From positions 1 to 64,000 of the forward strand of contig NZ_MEEX01000020.1 in the NCBI RefSeq assembly GCF_001724605.1: 64,000 nt of DNA, in the 5' to 3' direction. Below are positions 41,892 to 51,282 of this stretch, one piece after another. The DNA comes from Phenylobacterium sp. SCN 70-31. Lineage in GTDB: Bacteria > Pseudomonadota > Alphaproteobacteria > Caulobacterales > Caulobacteraceae. How positions within the stretch are numbered: the first letter of the stretch is position 1; each line of letters begins with the position of its first letter. Below the pieces are notes generated by a model, which was given only the letters and a program-made list of their open reading frames with translations, had not been told where the DNA came from and searched no databases. The position numbers and the translations under genes are program-made.

Positions 41892-44882
41892 ATGAGCGGC
41901 AATTCCATTCGCGGGCGGATGCTGGCGTCGACGGTGCTCGGCGGGCTGATGCTGATCGGCGCCGAACCGGCGATGGCTCAGGCTTCGGAGACGGGCGCCT
42001 CCGAGGTGGGCGAGATCGTCGTCACCGGGTCGCGCATCCGGCGGGCCGAGACCACCACCGACGCGCCGGTGACGGTCCTCGACGCCCAGACCCTGACCGA
42101 TCGGGGCTTCATCCAGGCCGGTCAGGCGATCAACGAACTCACCGCCAACATGCCCCAGTTCTCGATGGCGGCCGGCAGCGGTTCGGCGGCGGGCAACGGG
42201 CAGCAGTTCCCCAACCTGTTCGGTCTCGGCGCGGGGCGCACCCTCACGCTGGTGAACGGACGCCGGTTCGTGACCACCTCGGCCGGCGCCGGCGCCGGCG
42301 CCGGCGCGGGTGAGCGCGTCGTCGACACCAACACCATTCCCACGGGCCTGATCCAGCGCGTGGATATCTCCCAGGCCGGCGGCGCGGCCGTCTATGGTTC
42401 GGACGCCATCGCGGGGGTCGTGAACTACATCCTGAAGCAGGACTTCGAGGGCCTCGAGTTCGACGCCCAGTACGGCATCAGCTCGCGCGACGACTACCCG
42501 CAGTACAGCATGCGCGCCACGGCGGGCCGCAACTTCCTCGACGACCGTGCGAACGTCGCGATGAACGTGGAATGGTCCAAGACGCGCCCGCTCTACGACT
42601 ACGACCGCCCGCGCTCGAACCTGGGCCGGGTGACGATCTCCAACCCGCGCAACACCGGTCCGGCCGACGGCATCCCGGGCGTCACCGAGAACCTCAACAC
42701 GCGGTTCGTCAGTTTCAACGCCAACGGCGTCCTGTTCAATCCGGGTCCGCCCTTCGCCAGTTCGATCTACCGCGTGAACGGCGTGCCGCAGCAGTTCAAC
42801 GCCGCGGGCACGGGCCTCGTCCCCTACGACATCGGCAATCTGCTCAACAACGCCGTGCCGCCTTTCACCAGCGGCGGCGATGGAAACCCCTACCAGGAGC
42901 TTGCTGCACTTTATGCCGGCGTCGAGCGCTGGAGCGGCACGGTCATCGGTCACTATGACATCACCGACCGTGTCAAGCTGTCGGGCGAGCTGCTGTTCGC
43001 GCGGGTCGAGACGCGCGACCCCTATGGCAACCAGGCCAGCAACACCGTCCTGAACAACGCGGCCAGCGGCGCGGGAGCCATCTCGATCTCGCGCACCAAC
43101 CCGTACCTGTCGCCGGCCGTCCTGGCCGTGATCGGCCCGGCGGGCGCGCCGCTCTCGTTGTCCAAGTGGTGGAGCGACCTGCTTCCGACGCGCGAACAGA
43201 ACTACCAGACCGACACGGTTCGCGCGCTGGTCTCGCTGGACGGCGACTTCGATCTCGGCGACCGCAACTTCTACTGGAGCCTCTCGTTCAGCCACGCCGA
43301 GGCGGACGGCAGGATTCGCGGCTACGGCGTCTACACGGCGCGCTTCAACAACGCGATCAACGCGGTCCGGAACGCCCAGGGCCAGATCGTCTGCGGCATC
43401 AACGCCGACGCCACGACGGCCAACGACGACCTCGCCTGCGCCCCGATCAATCCGTTCGGCGTCGGCAACGTGAGCCCCGAGGCGCGCCTCTACGCCACCA
43501 CCCAGATCGGTCAGGACTACCTCAACACCCAGGACGATTTCCTCGCCACCTTCGGGGGTGACCTGTTCACTTTGCCCGCCGGCAAGATGAAGTTCAGCTT
43601 GGCCTATGAGCACCGTGAGGAGAAGGCCAAGTTCGTCCCGCTTCAGTCGATGCAACGGGGCCTGGTCGGTTCCCAGGTGCCGACCCTGGCCTCGGGCGGC
43701 GCCTACAACACCGACGAGTTGTCGGGCGAACTCCTGGTGCCGGTCCTGGGCGGGGACTTCTCGCTGCCCTTCGCCCGTACGGTCGAACTGAACGGCGCCT
43801 ATCGCTACGTCGACAACTCCATCGCCGGCAAGGAAGACGTCTGGGGTGTGGGCGGTCGCTGGGAAGTGGTTCGGGGCTTCGCGTTGCGGGCCTCGCGCAG
43901 CCGTAACTTCCGCGCGCCCAACCTGGACCAACTCTTTGCGCCCCAGCGCACTGTGCTCGCCAACTCGGGCAACGACCCCTGCGACGCCGACCGGATCGCC
44001 GGCGGCCCGAACCCGGCCGTGCGTCTGGCGAACTGCCAGGCTCTGTTCGCGGCCAACCCGGGTTACGGTCCGCTGGCCACCTTCCAGAACCAGTCCGAGA
44101 ATTTCTCGCGCGCCCTCGTCACCTCGGGCGGCAACCCCGATCTGCGCAACGAGATCTCCAAGACCTGGACCTACGGCTTCGTCTTCCAGCCCAGCTTCAT
44201 CCCGGGCCTGACCATCGTCGCCGACCGGGTCGAGGTCGATCTGAAGGACGGCCTGTCGGCCTTCACGCCGCAGAGCTTCATGGCGACCTGCTACGACAGC
44301 GCGCCGCAGCCGGCCGACATCTGCGCCACCTTCACCCGCGACGCCGACGGCAACACCGCGACGGCGCGCTCCACCACGTTCAACGCCGGCCGGATCACGT
44401 TCCGCGGCGAGGTGTACAACATCAACTACACCTTCCCGATCGGGCGCTATTTCGACGATCGCGACCTGGGCGAGCTGGAACTGAACCTCGAAGCCACCCG
44501 GATCGAGAAGTACGAGATTTCGGTGACGGGCGTGGACCGCACGCGGGTCGACAACACTTCGTCCACGCCCGACTTCGGCCCGTCGCCCGACCTGTCGATG
44601 CGGCTGGATGCGCGCTATCGTAAGGGGCCGTTCCGCTTCAGCTACTCGATGAATTACCTGTCGCCGGTGAAGCAGACCTACACCTCGACGATCGAGGACA
44701 CCCCGACGCCGACGATCAAGGAGAACATCCGACACAACGTGTCGGCCTCGTACGACTATCTCAACTACACTTTCCGCGCCGGGGTCACGAACCTCACGGA
44801 CGAGGAGCCCTCGTTCCCGACGCGGAACTATGGGGACATCCTGGGGCGGCGGTACTTCGTGGGCCTCCGCGCCAGCTTCTGA
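41892..44882 (+). CDS. Large TonB-dependent receptor
   Basis: TonB-dependent receptor of 996 aa, in the long (about 950-1000 aa) class often tied to oligomer uptake. A signal peptide ending near AEPAMAQA precedes the TonB-box-like GEIVVTGSRIRRAE. The plug carries GLGAGRTLTLVNGRR, RVDISQAGGAAVYGSDAIAG and a Gly-Ala run (SAGAGAGAGAG, near residues 134-144). It ends in Phe, as outer-membrane barrels do. GGGGGAA lies before the ATG and a strong terminator follows. Surrounded by four S10 carboxypeptidases and amino-acid enzymes, it most likely imports peptides. The ligand is not known. Confidence 0.93.
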   Translation: MSGNSIRGRMLASTVLGGLMLIGAEPAMAQASETGASEVGEIVVTGSRIRRAETTTDAPVTVLDAQTLTDRGFIQAGQAINELTANMPQFSMAAGSGSAAGNGQQFPNLFGLGAGRTLTLVNGRRFVTTSAGAGAGAGAGERVVDTNTIPTGLIQRVDISQAGGAAVYGSDAIAGVVNYILKQDFEGLEFDAQYGISSRDDYPQYSMRATAGRNFLDDRANVAMNVEWSKTRPLYDYDRPRSNLGRVTISNPRNTGPADGIPGVTENLNTRFVSFNANGVLFNPGPPFASSIYRVNGVPQQFNAAGTGLVPYDIGNLLNNAVPPFTSGGDGNPYQELAALYAGVERWSGTVIGHYDITDRVKLSGELLFARVETRDPYGNQASNTVLNNAASGAGAISISRTNPYLSPAVLAVIGPAGAPLSLSKWWSDLLPTREQNYQTDTVRALVSLDGDFDLGDRNFYWSLSFSHAEADGRIRGYGVYTARFNNAINAVRNAQGQIVCGINADATTANDDLACAPINPFGVGNVSPEARLYATTQIGQDYLNTQDDFLATFGGDLFTLPAGKMKFSLAYEHREEKAKFVPLQSMQRGLVGSQVPTLASGGAYNTDELSGELLVPVLGGDFSLPFARTVELNGAYRYVDNSIAGKEDVWGVGGRWEVVRGFALRASRSRNFRAPNLDQLFAPQRTVLANSGNDPCDADRIAGGPNPAVRLANCQALFAANPGYGPLATFQNQSENFSRALVTSGGNPDLRNEISKTWTYGFVFQPSFIPGLTIVADRVEVDLKDGLSAFTPQSFMATCYDSAPQPADICATFTRDADGNTATARSTTFNAGRITFRGEVYNINYTFPIGRYFDDRDLGELELNLEATRIEKYEISVTGVDRTRVDNTSSTPDFGPSPDLSMRLDARYRKGPFRFSYSMNYLSPVKQTYTSTIEDTPTPTIKENIRHNVSASYDYLNYTFRAGVTNLTDEEPSFPTRNYGDILGRRYFVGLRASF

Positions 44883-44918
44883 ACCGCGCGGCCTTCCCCC
44901 CGGATCGCGCGCAGAGGC

Positions 44919-44956
44919 GGCGACGACGCATCCCACGCGTCGTCGCCGTTTCCCGT
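44919..44956 (+). terminator. Intrinsic terminator after the 996-aa TonB receptor
   Basis: Perfect 11-base arms (GGCGACGACGC and complement, 44919-44929 and 44937-44947) around a seven-base loop are followed by GTTTCCCGTTTT. This suits termination of the receptor transcript before the cyclodeaminase pair. Confidence 0.7.
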
Positions 44957-45006
44957 TTTCCCCCGGGGGCGGAGAAGGGGCGGGGAGTATCGCCGGAGGG
45001 TTCGAT

Positions 45007-45954
45007 ATGGTCGCCAGCATCGCAGGCCTGAACGTGTTCGACGCCGCCGCCGTGCGGGAGAGTCTGACCTGCGAGGCGGCCATCCCCCTGGTGCGCGAGG
45101 CGATGATCGCGCTCTCGGACGGCCGGGTCCGTCAGCTTCTGCGCAGTTTCATCGGCCTGGGCGAGGGGCGTACGTTCGCCATCATGCCCGCCGCCCTGTC
45201 CGAGCGCGGGGCGTTCGGCGCCAAGCTGGTCAGCGTGTTTCATGACGGCCAGGGCCGGAAGGCGCACGAAGGTCTGGTCGTGCTGTTCGATGGCGGGTCG
45301 GGCGCGCCTGTGGCCCTGGCCGACGCCGGAGAGGTCACGGCGATCCGCACCGCCGCCGCCAGCGCCGTCGCCACCGACGCCCTGGCGCGCAAGGACGCGC
45401 GTGTCCTCGCCATCGTCGGAACCGGCCGGCAGGCCGAGGCCCACTTCGCCGCCCTGCGGCAGGTGCGCGACTTCGACGAGGTTCGGGTCTGGGGCCGCGA
45501 TCCGGCGCGGACGGCCGACTTCGCCCGCGAACACGATCTGACGTCGGGCGATCTGCCCGGCGTCCTGTCCGGCGCGGACGTCGTCTGCACCGTCACCGCG
45601 GCGACGGACCCGGTGGTGCGGGGCGCGTGGATCGCGCCCGGAACCCATGTGAACGTCGTGGGGTCCAGCGGGCCCGGCCAGGCCGAAATCGATGGCGCGC
45701 TGGTGGCCGTGGCGCGCTTCATCGTGGATCACCGGGAACATGTGCTGGCGCATGGCGGCGAGTTCCTCCGCGCCAAGGCGGCCGGCCTGGTCGGCGACGA
45801 CCACATCGCGGGCGAAATCGGCACGGTGCTGACCGGGAAGATCGCCGGTCGTGCGTCAGATTCGGACGTGACGATCTACAAGTCCCTGGGCCACGCGGTC
45901 CAGGACCTGGCGGTCGTGACGTGGCTGCATGAGAGGGCTCAGGAATGCGCGTGA
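45007..45954 (+). CDS. Ornithine cyclodeaminase/mu-crystallin-family protein 1
   Basis: Ornithine-cyclodeaminase-family protein, 315 aa. Family features are GRTFAIMPAALSERGAFGAKLVSVF, VVLFDGGSGAPVALADAGEVTAIRT with the Arg of the active site, the NAD(P) loop VGTGRQAEAH, and IYKSLGHAVQDLA near the end. The family includes ornithine cyclodeaminase, alanine dehydrogenase, and ketimine and 1-pyrroline-2-carboxylate reductases. GGAGGG precedes the ATG at 45007. The 3' end overlaps its paralogue by ten bases. In this peptide-related region it likely handles an unusual imino or cyclic amino acid. Confidence 0.88.
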   Translation: MVASIAGLNVFDAAAVRESLTCEAAIPLVREAMIALSDGRVRQLLRSFIGLGEGRTFAIMPAALSERGAFGAKLVSVFHDGQGRKAHEGLVVLFDGGSGAPVALADAGEVTAIRTAAASAVATDALARKDARVLAIVGTGRQAEAHFAALRQVRDFDEVRVWGRDPARTADFAREHDLTSGDLPGVLSGADVVCTVTAATDPVVRGAWIAPGTHVNVVGSSGPGQAEIDGALVAVARFIVDHREHVLAHGGEFLRAKAAGLVGDDHIAGEIGTVLTGKIAGRASDSDVTIYKSLGHAVQDLAVVTWLHERAQECA

Positions 45955-46886
45955 TCGATCGCGAGGAGGTCGCGCGGAAACTGACCTACGAGGTCTGCAT
46001 CCCGCTGGTCCGCCAGGCCATGATCGCGTTCTCGCGCGGCGAGACGCGGCAACTTCTGCGCTCGATCATCCCGCTGGCCGACGGCCGCATGTTCGGGATC
46101 ATGCCGGGCGCCCTGGGTGAGCGCGCGGTGTTCGGCGCCAAGCTGATCAGCGTCTTCCCCGACAACTTCTCCAAGGGACTCCAGTCGCACCAGGGGGTGG
46201 TGGTCCTCTTCGACGGCGAGACCGGGGTTCCCGTCTGCGTCGCGCACGCCGGAGAGATCACGGCGATCCGCACCGCCGCGGCCAGTGCGGTGGCGACCGA
46301 CGCCCTGGCGCGGCCCGCGGCGTCGCGGCTGGCCGTCCTGGGGTACGGCGAGCAGGCGGCCACCCACATCCGCGCGATCGCCCAGGTTCGGCGTCTGTCG
46401 CGGGTCTCGGTGTGGGGCCGCGATCCCGGCCGGGCGGCCGCCTTCGCCGAGCGCATGGGCGCCGAAACCGGTGTCGCCACCGTGGCCGCCAAGGATGTTG
46501 AGACCTGTGTCGCCGAGGCCGAGATCGTCTGCACGGTCACCAACGCCCGGGAGCCGATCCTGCTCGGTCGCTGGATATTGCCGGGCGCCCACCTGAATTT
46601 GGTGGGCTCCAGCTACGCCGGGCCCACCGAGGTGGACCACGACGTGGTCACCGTCTCCCGCTTCATCGCCGACAGCCGCGAAGGCGTGCTGGCCCAGGGG
46701 GCCGAGTTTCTGAAAGCCAGGGAGGCCGGCCTGGTGGGGGACGACCACGTCGTGGGCGAGATCGGACAGGTGCTGGCCGGGGACATCCCCGGCCGCCAGT
46801 CGCCCGACCAGATCACCGTCTACAAATCCCTGGGGCACGTGGTGCAGGATCTGGCGGCGGTCAAGGCGCTGTACGACGCGAAGTAG
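45945..46886 (+). CDS. Ornithine cyclodeaminase/mu-crystallin-family protein 2
   Basis: Tandem paralogue of the preceding gene, 313 aa. It has the same architecture: RMFGIMPGALGERAVFGAKLISVF, VVLFDGETGVPVCVAHAGEITAIRT, nucleotide loop LGYGEQAATH and VYKSLGHVVQDLAAV. In the nucleotide loop, GTGRQ of paralogue 1 is GYGEQ here, so cofactor or substrate use may differ. The ten-base overlap implies coupled translation and possibly a heteromeric enzyme. An inverted GACGCCG pair (46889-46916) after the stop may terminate the transcript. Confidence 0.88.
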   Translation: MRVIDREEVARKLTYEVCIPLVRQAMIAFSRGETRQLLRSIIPLADGRMFGIMPGALGERAVFGAKLISVFPDNFSKGLQSHQGVVVLFDGETGVPVCVAHAGEITAIRTAAASAVATDALARPAASRLAVLGYGEQAATHIRAIAQVRRLSRVSVWGRDPGRAAAFAERMGAETGVATVAAKDVETCVAEAEIVCTVTNAREPILLGRWILPGAHLNLVGSSYAGPTEVDHDVVTVSRFIADSREGVLAQGAEFLKAREAGLVGDDHVVGEIGQVLAGDIPGRQSPDQITVYKSLGHVVQDLAAVKALYDAK

Positions 46887-47013
46887 GAGACGCCGACCAC
46901 TAGGGGCTCCGGCGTCCCCAACCTCACAGATTTCTCGCAATTGCCGGCGTTCGCAGACGCGACGATCACCCATCGTGCCGGGCTGTCTGTGCGGTCCGGA
47001 ACTGGCCTGCGCT

Positions 47014-47415
47014 TCAGCCCAAGGTCGCAGGCTGGAACAGCTCCACCACATTGCCGGACGGATCCTCCGCCAGGATCTGTGCGCCGCCCGGGCCGCGGAC
47101 GATGTCGTTGCGGAACGCCACGCCCTCGGCGCGTAGACGTTCAACCTCGGTGACGATGTCGCCGACGATGATCTGGAAGCGGTTCCAGCCGCCGGGTTCG
47201 GGCTGGCGGCCGTCCGGCATGGGGTAACCTGCGGAACTGCCCTTGCCGCTCAGCAGCAGGCGGATCGGACCGCGTTCGACCGCGGCGAAGACGGGAGAGA
47301 TGTTGGGCAGTTGGCGGAAGCCGAAGTGACGGACGTACCAGTCCACGCAGGCCAGTACGTCACCGACCATGTATCGGATATTCACGGGGTTCATGATCGC
47401 GGGGGTCTCGCTCAT
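47014..47415 (-). CDS. VOC-superfamily (glyoxalase-like) protein
   Basis: Small VOC protein, 133 aa. Segments are NIRYMVGDVLACVDWYVRHF, RGPIRLLLSGKGSSAG, a Pro/Gly loop, FQIIVGDIVTEVERLRAEG and a C-terminal DPSGNVVELFQPA that supplies the conserved Glu. The N-terminal metal His is not obvious (Arg-Tyr instead of NH), so metal binding may be lost, as in bleomycin-resistance-like binding members. It sits 20 bases after the TetR gene on the same strand, so the pair is probably one operon under that repressor. Confidence 0.8.
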   Translation of the reverse strand: MSETPAIMNPVNIRYMVGDVLACVDWYVRHFGFRQLPNISPVFAAVERGPIRLLLSGKGSSAGYPMPDGRQPEPGGWNRFQIIVGDIVTEVERLRAEGVAFRNDIVRGPGGAQILAEDPSGNVVELFQPATLG

Positions 47416-47435
47416 CTCGGGTCCTTCCCTCTAGG

Positions 47436-48008
47436 TCACGGCGCGAGGGTGCGCCGGAGCAGGTTCAGCAAGGCGGCTATCGCCGCCTCGCGCCCGGCGC
47501 CTGCGGCGATGGTGTCAGCGGTCTCGTGTGTAGCGGCGAAGAGCAGGCGCGCCGTGGCGTCGGGATCGACCGGACCGAAGGATTTCGCTTCCTGGCCGGC
47601 GCGGATGATCGCCGCGATGCGTGCAATGCCGTTGTCGGCCAGCGGTCGCCGTTCGGCGAAATCGGAATGGAAGATCGCCTCTCCGAAACCGCGTCGTGAC
47701 AGCGTGAAGTCGATGAAGGCGATGGCCTGGGCGTCCACCAGTCCGGGCCAGTCCACCGGGCTCTCGACCTCGGTGGGCAGGGGATGGGTAACGTCGAACT
47801 CGGACACCAGGCGACCGCGCACGGTTTCTAGCAAGTCATCCCATGTCGGGAAGTAGAGGAAGAAGGTGCCCTTCGCGATCCCCGCCGCTCGGACGACATC
47901 TTCGACCCTCACATCGGCGCCGTGGGCCTGGAGCAGCCTCTCGGCGGCTTCGACGATCTCCAGCCGGCGCGCCTCGGGCGAGAGGCGCCGCCGAGGCGGC
48001 TTACCCAT
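47436..48008 (-). CDS. TetR-family regulator
   Basis: TetR-type repressor, 190 aa from the ATG at 48008. After a basic N-terminus (GKPPRRRLSPEARR) comes the HTH with VRVEDVVRAAGIAKGTFFLYF, then the ligand domain. The start is chosen because the conserved part begins there and AGGGTGA lies upstream. An upstream in-frame GTG/ATG set would place the operator inside the gene. A perfect palindrome at 48020-48038 lies 11 bases before the start, so autoregulation, with the downstream VOC gene, is likely. Confidence 0.88.
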   Translation of the reverse strand: MGKPPRRRLSPEARRLEIVEAAERLLQAHGADVRVEDVVRAAGIAKGTFFLYFPTWDDLLETVRGRLVSEFDVTHPLPTEVESPVDWPGLVDAQAIAFIDFTLSRRGFGEAIFHSDFAERRPLADNGIARIAAIIRAGQEAKSFGPVDPDATARLLFAATHETADTIAAGAGREAAIAALLNLLRRTLAP

Positions 48009-48019
48009 GACGATCACCC

Positions 48020-48038
48020 TAATGACCAAGGGTCATTA
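48020..48038. promoter_or_regulatory. Palindromic operator of the TetR/VOC pair
   Basis: TAATGACCAAGGGTCATTA is a perfect inverted repeat, with eight-base arms and an AAG centre, just upstream of the TetR start and overlapping its ribosome-binding region. The TGACC-N3-GGTCA form is typical of TetR operators. No second copy was seen in the window. Confidence 0.75.
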
Positions 48039-48078
48039 ACTGCTCGTCGTCGGCCAGTGTCAAGGGCCTGGGGAAGGG

Positions 48079-49542
48079 TTACCGGCCGCTCACAAGCGCA
48101 CGGATATCGTTGCTGAACTGCACCCGGACGGGCGCTTCCCGATACATCATGTGGCCGCCGGGGTAGCAGCGGAACGACATGGCGGCCTTGAGAGCGGGCG
48201 GCAGGTTTCGGGCGGTCTCGTCGTCGCCGGCGCAGTTGGCGAGCGAATCGTAGAGTCCAGAGGCCACCAGCACCCTCAGCTGCGGATCGAGCGCCGCCGC
48301 CTCGGCCGTCGCGGGCAGCGGCGGCCCCAGCTTGGGCGGCCCGGCGCCCGTCCGTACCGCCTCGGCGATAGCCGCCTGCCGTTCCTCGGGGGTGACGGGG
48401 CCGGTGGCGTAGTCCCAGCGCGCGCCCACGCCCTGGGGCGCCTTGCCGTCCGGCAGGTAGCCGTCGGTAAGAGGTTCGAGCCCGACATAGGGGAGGTCGG
48501 TACGATAGCCGAGGTCGCCGCGCAGATAGGCGAGGATGGCGTCCCGGGCGGACACGCGCGGCTCGTCGGCGATGCGCATGTCGAAGACGTTCAGCGTCTT
48601 GCCGGGGACGAGCTCGGTGCGGAACTGCCGCGGCGTGACGATCAGGGTCTGGCGGTCGATCCTCGCAATGGGGATGCCGATCAGGCGCGAGAGCCCGGCG
48701 GCGATGGTCTCGCGCTCGTCGGTCGTCAGGCTGTCGCGCCGGGCCAGCGCGGGGCCGTAGACGTCGCGCGCCCAGGCCTCGGCGGTCCGGCGCACCGCCT
48801 CGGGCGTCGCCCCCACGTCGGGGGCCAGCCGGCCGTGGTGAAGCGCGGTCGCGGCATAGCCCGCGATCCGCAGATGGCTGACCGGCGCGTCGTCCCCCAG
48901 CCGGGAGAGGCCCGTGCCGCCCGAGACGAGGCCCAGGCCTGCCACGGGAATGCCCCGCGTCATCAGGGCGTGGCCGACATTGGCCGCGCGCCCGGCGCCC
49001 CAGCTCTCGCCGATCAGGTAGAGCGGCTGGGCCTCGGCGCCGTGGAGCAGCCGCCAGGACCGGACGAACTCGGTCACCGACGCCACGTCGCCACGCGTCC
49101 CGTAGAATGCCTGGGCGTCCTCGGCCCTGGCCGGTCGGCTGAACCCCGTGCCGATGGGGTCCACGAAGACGAGGTCGGCGTGGGTGAGCCAGGTCTCGGC
49201 GTTGTCCACGAGGCGCGCGCCTTCGCCGCGTTTCGGCCCGGCCACCTCGAAGTGCAGGGTCGCCGAATTGGCGCCGGGTCCGCCGTTCCAGACGAACGCC
49301 AGGGGGCGCGGCTTGCCGGACGCGGGGACGCGGTAGGCGATGTAGAACATGAACCCGCGCGGCTGACCGGTCTCGGCGTCGCGGATGGCGATGCGTCCCG
49401 TCTCGGCCTCGTAGCGCAGCGGCTTGCCGCCGATGAGGATCTCGTGCCGCGTGACGACGGGGCGCTCCGCGGTGGGCAGCGCCAGGGCCGGCGTGGCGAA
49501 GGCCAGCGCCAGGGTGAAGGCGGAGGTGAGCGCGCGTCGCAT
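48079..49542 (-). CDS. S10-family serine carboxypeptidase
   Basis: Secreted S10 carboxypeptidase, 487 aa. A signal peptide (LTLALAFATPALA in substance) precedes VWNGGPGANSATLHFEVAG, FVDPIGTGFSR, the nucleophile GESWG (Ser180), LVASGLYDSLANC (Asp region) and YPGGHMMYRE (His). The GESWG form and the Cys pair near the C-terminus (NCAGDDE, FRCYPGG) differ from the other three paralogues, suggesting another specificity. It follows the next S10 gene on the same strand by eight bases, so the two form an operon. Confidence 0.9.
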   Translation of the reverse strand: MRRALTSAFTLALAFATPALALPTAERPVVTRHEILIGGKPLRYEAETGRIAIRDAETGQPRGFMFYIAYRVPASGKPRPLAFVWNGGPGANSATLHFEVAGPKRGEGARLVDNAETWLTHADLVFVDPIGTGFSRPARAEDAQAFYGTRGDVASVTEFVRSWRLLHGAEAQPLYLIGESWGAGRAANVGHALMTRGIPVAGLGLVSGGTGLSRLGDDAPVSHLRIAGYAATALHHGRLAPDVGATPEAVRRTAEAWARDVYGPALARRDSLTTDERETIAAGLSRLIGIPIARIDRQTLIVTPRQFRTELVPGKTLNVFDMRIADEPRVSARDAILAYLRGDLGYRTDLPYVGLEPLTDGYLPDGKAPQGVGARWDYATGPVTPEERQAAIAEAVRTGAGPPKLGPPLPATAEAAALDPQLRVLVASGLYDSLANCAGDDETARNLPPALKAAMSFRCYPGGHMMYREAPVRVQFSNDIRALVSGR

Positions 49543-49550
49543 GCCGGCCT

Positions 49551-51050
49551 CTACCGCGGCGCGCCGCCGGTCACCCAGGCGCGGATGTCGGCGTTGAAGG
49601 CCTTCAGCGTGGGCTCGTGGGTGTAGGCCATGTGTCCGCCTTCATACTGGCGCTGGAAGACCCGGTCGCGCGGCCAGTCGCTCTTGGTCACCATGTAGCG
49701 GGCGGGGCCGACGGTGGTGGTCAGGTCGTAGACGCCCGTGCCGATCATCAGGCGGAACTTGGGATTGGCCCGAAAAGCCGGGCCGATGCGCGCCTGGTAG
49801 TCGTAGTCGAGGAACGGACCGCCCGGCCCCAGCGTGCCGTCCCACGCCCAGCCCGAGGTTCCGGGCGCGCCGCTGCGGTAGTCGTCGGGCGAACGGGAGA
49901 CGCCGAGGTTCTGCTGGTAGTGGGCCAGCATGGCCGGCCGGGTGAGTCCGATGACCGGACCGAAGGGGTCCTGGGGCCGCTGGCCCGCCGCGGGCGCAGC
50001 ACCGGCGTAGCGGGCGTCGTACATGCCGAGGAGCTGATCCTCGCCCTTCAGCAGCTCGCGCAGGAAGGCGATCTTGGTGATCTGCAGGTCGTTGGCCAGA
50101 TAGTAGTCGGCGCCGATTCCCGTCATCGCCTGAAGCTTGTCCGCCACCGTCCTTCGCTCGGCGGCCGGCAGGTCGTGGCCGCGGAGCAGGGCCTGGAGGT
50201 ATTCGCCCATCCCCCAGGCGTAGGACTCGTCGACCGCCGCCTCGATGGGGCGGCCTTTCCAGGCCGGCGCGCGCCCGTGATAGGCGGCGACGGCGGCCAG
50301 CGCCGTGAGGTTGGTGGCGTAGGCCAGGACGTTCTTCGCCCGCTGGCTGGTTTCGATCATATTGACCGCCTGGCCGAAGAGGAACACGCCCTCCAGCGGC
50401 ATGAGGTCCGCCAACTGGCCGGCCATGAGCGCGGCGCGCAGGGTGCCGTAGCTCTCGCCCAGCACGTACTTCGGCGAGGCCTCGCGGCCGTTGGCGCGGC
50501 ACCAGGCGACCACGAAGTCCGAGACGGACCGGGCGTCGCCCTCGACCGAATAGAAATAGTCCCGCTTTCCGGCCGGCAGGATCCGGGACCAGCCGGTCTC
50601 GGCCGGGTCGATCAGGACGATGTCCGCCACGTCCAGCACCGTCTCGGTGTTGTCCACCAGTTCGAGGCCCAGGGCCGGCGCCCTGGGGTCCTGGGCGACG
50701 CGGTAGCGCTTGGGACCGAGCGCCAGCATGTGCAGGGTCGCCGACGAGGAACTGGGTCCGCCGTTGAACGCGAAGAGAACCGGACGCTTCGCGGGATCGG
50801 CCTTCTCGGCGACATAGGATGTGGTGACGAACCGGGCCGTGGGCTGGCCGTCGGCGCCCGCGATCAGGGTTTCGCCGACCGTGGCCGCGTAGGCGACCTT
50901 CCGGCCGTTGAAGACGCCGGTGCGGCGGGTCACGACGGGCGCCGAAGACGCTGTGGCCGAGGCCGCGGGCTGGGCCTGCGCCAGGGCCGTCGCCCCGGCC
51001 GCGGCGACGGCGCCCGCCGCCAGAAGGTCGCGCTTGGTGAAGCCCGCCAT
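49551..51050 (-). CDS. S10-family serine carboxypeptidase with Tat-like leader
   Basis: S10 carboxypeptidase, 499 aa. The N-terminus GFTKRDLLAAGAVAAAGATA is a Tat-like leader (Lys-Arg instead of Arg-Arg) with an AQA cleavage region. FNGGPSSSSATLHMLALG, LIDPAETGWSR, GESYGT (Ser200), GTGVYDLTT and YEGGHMAYTHE complete the active site. The usual DPVGTG is DPAETG here, a change next to the active site. It is first of the two-gene S10 operon. A 313-bp gap containing a 15-bp tandem repeat separates it from the divergent amidohydrolase gene. Confidence 0.9.
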   Translation of the reverse strand: MAGFTKRDLLAAGAVAAAGATALAQAQPAASATASSAPVVTRRTGVFNGRKVAYAATVGETLIAGADGQPTARFVTTSYVAEKADPAKRPVLFAFNGGPSSSSATLHMLALGPKRYRVAQDPRAPALGLELVDNTETVLDVADIVLIDPAETGWSRILPAGKRDYFYSVEGDARSVSDFVVAWCRANGREASPKYVLGESYGTLRAALMAGQLADLMPLEGVFLFGQAVNMIETSQRAKNVLAYATNLTALAAVAAYHGRAPAWKGRPIEAAVDESYAWGMGEYLQALLRGHDLPAAERRTVADKLQAMTGIGADYYLANDLQITKIAFLRELLKGEDQLLGMYDARYAGAAPAAGQRPQDPFGPVIGLTRPAMLAHYQQNLGVSRSPDDYRSGAPGTSGWAWDGTLGPGGPFLDYDYQARIGPAFRANPKFRLMIGTGVYDLTTTVGPARYMVTKSDWPRDRVFQRQYEGGHMAYTHEPTLKAFNADIRAWVTGGAPR

Positions 51051-51282
51051 CGTCGTCTCCCGTAAGCCCGTTTTCCGTGAGCCGCCTCAGGCTAGCGAGG
51101 CCGTGGCGGATTTTCATTGCGTTGTGGCGTAGGGCCGCCACCGGGCGGGAATAGGCTATGTGGCGTGTCCGCGCGCTCTGCATTGAACTTGTCGCGGTTC
51201 GGGGGGCGATCCGGCAGATCGAATAGAAATGCCGCCGCGCCGAGGTACGATGTTGCGAGCTCGACCTGTCTTGTCCGTGCTT

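Noticed and set aside
42285..42315. GCCGGC-rich short repeat inside the TonB receptor as a mobile or regulatory repeat
   Set aside because: It simply encodes the Gly-Ala run of the plug domain and keeps the reading frame.
41868..45083. 1071-codon open frame antisense to the large TonB receptor
   Set aside because: Same artefact; the plus-strand receptor has signal peptide, plug motifs and terminal Phe.
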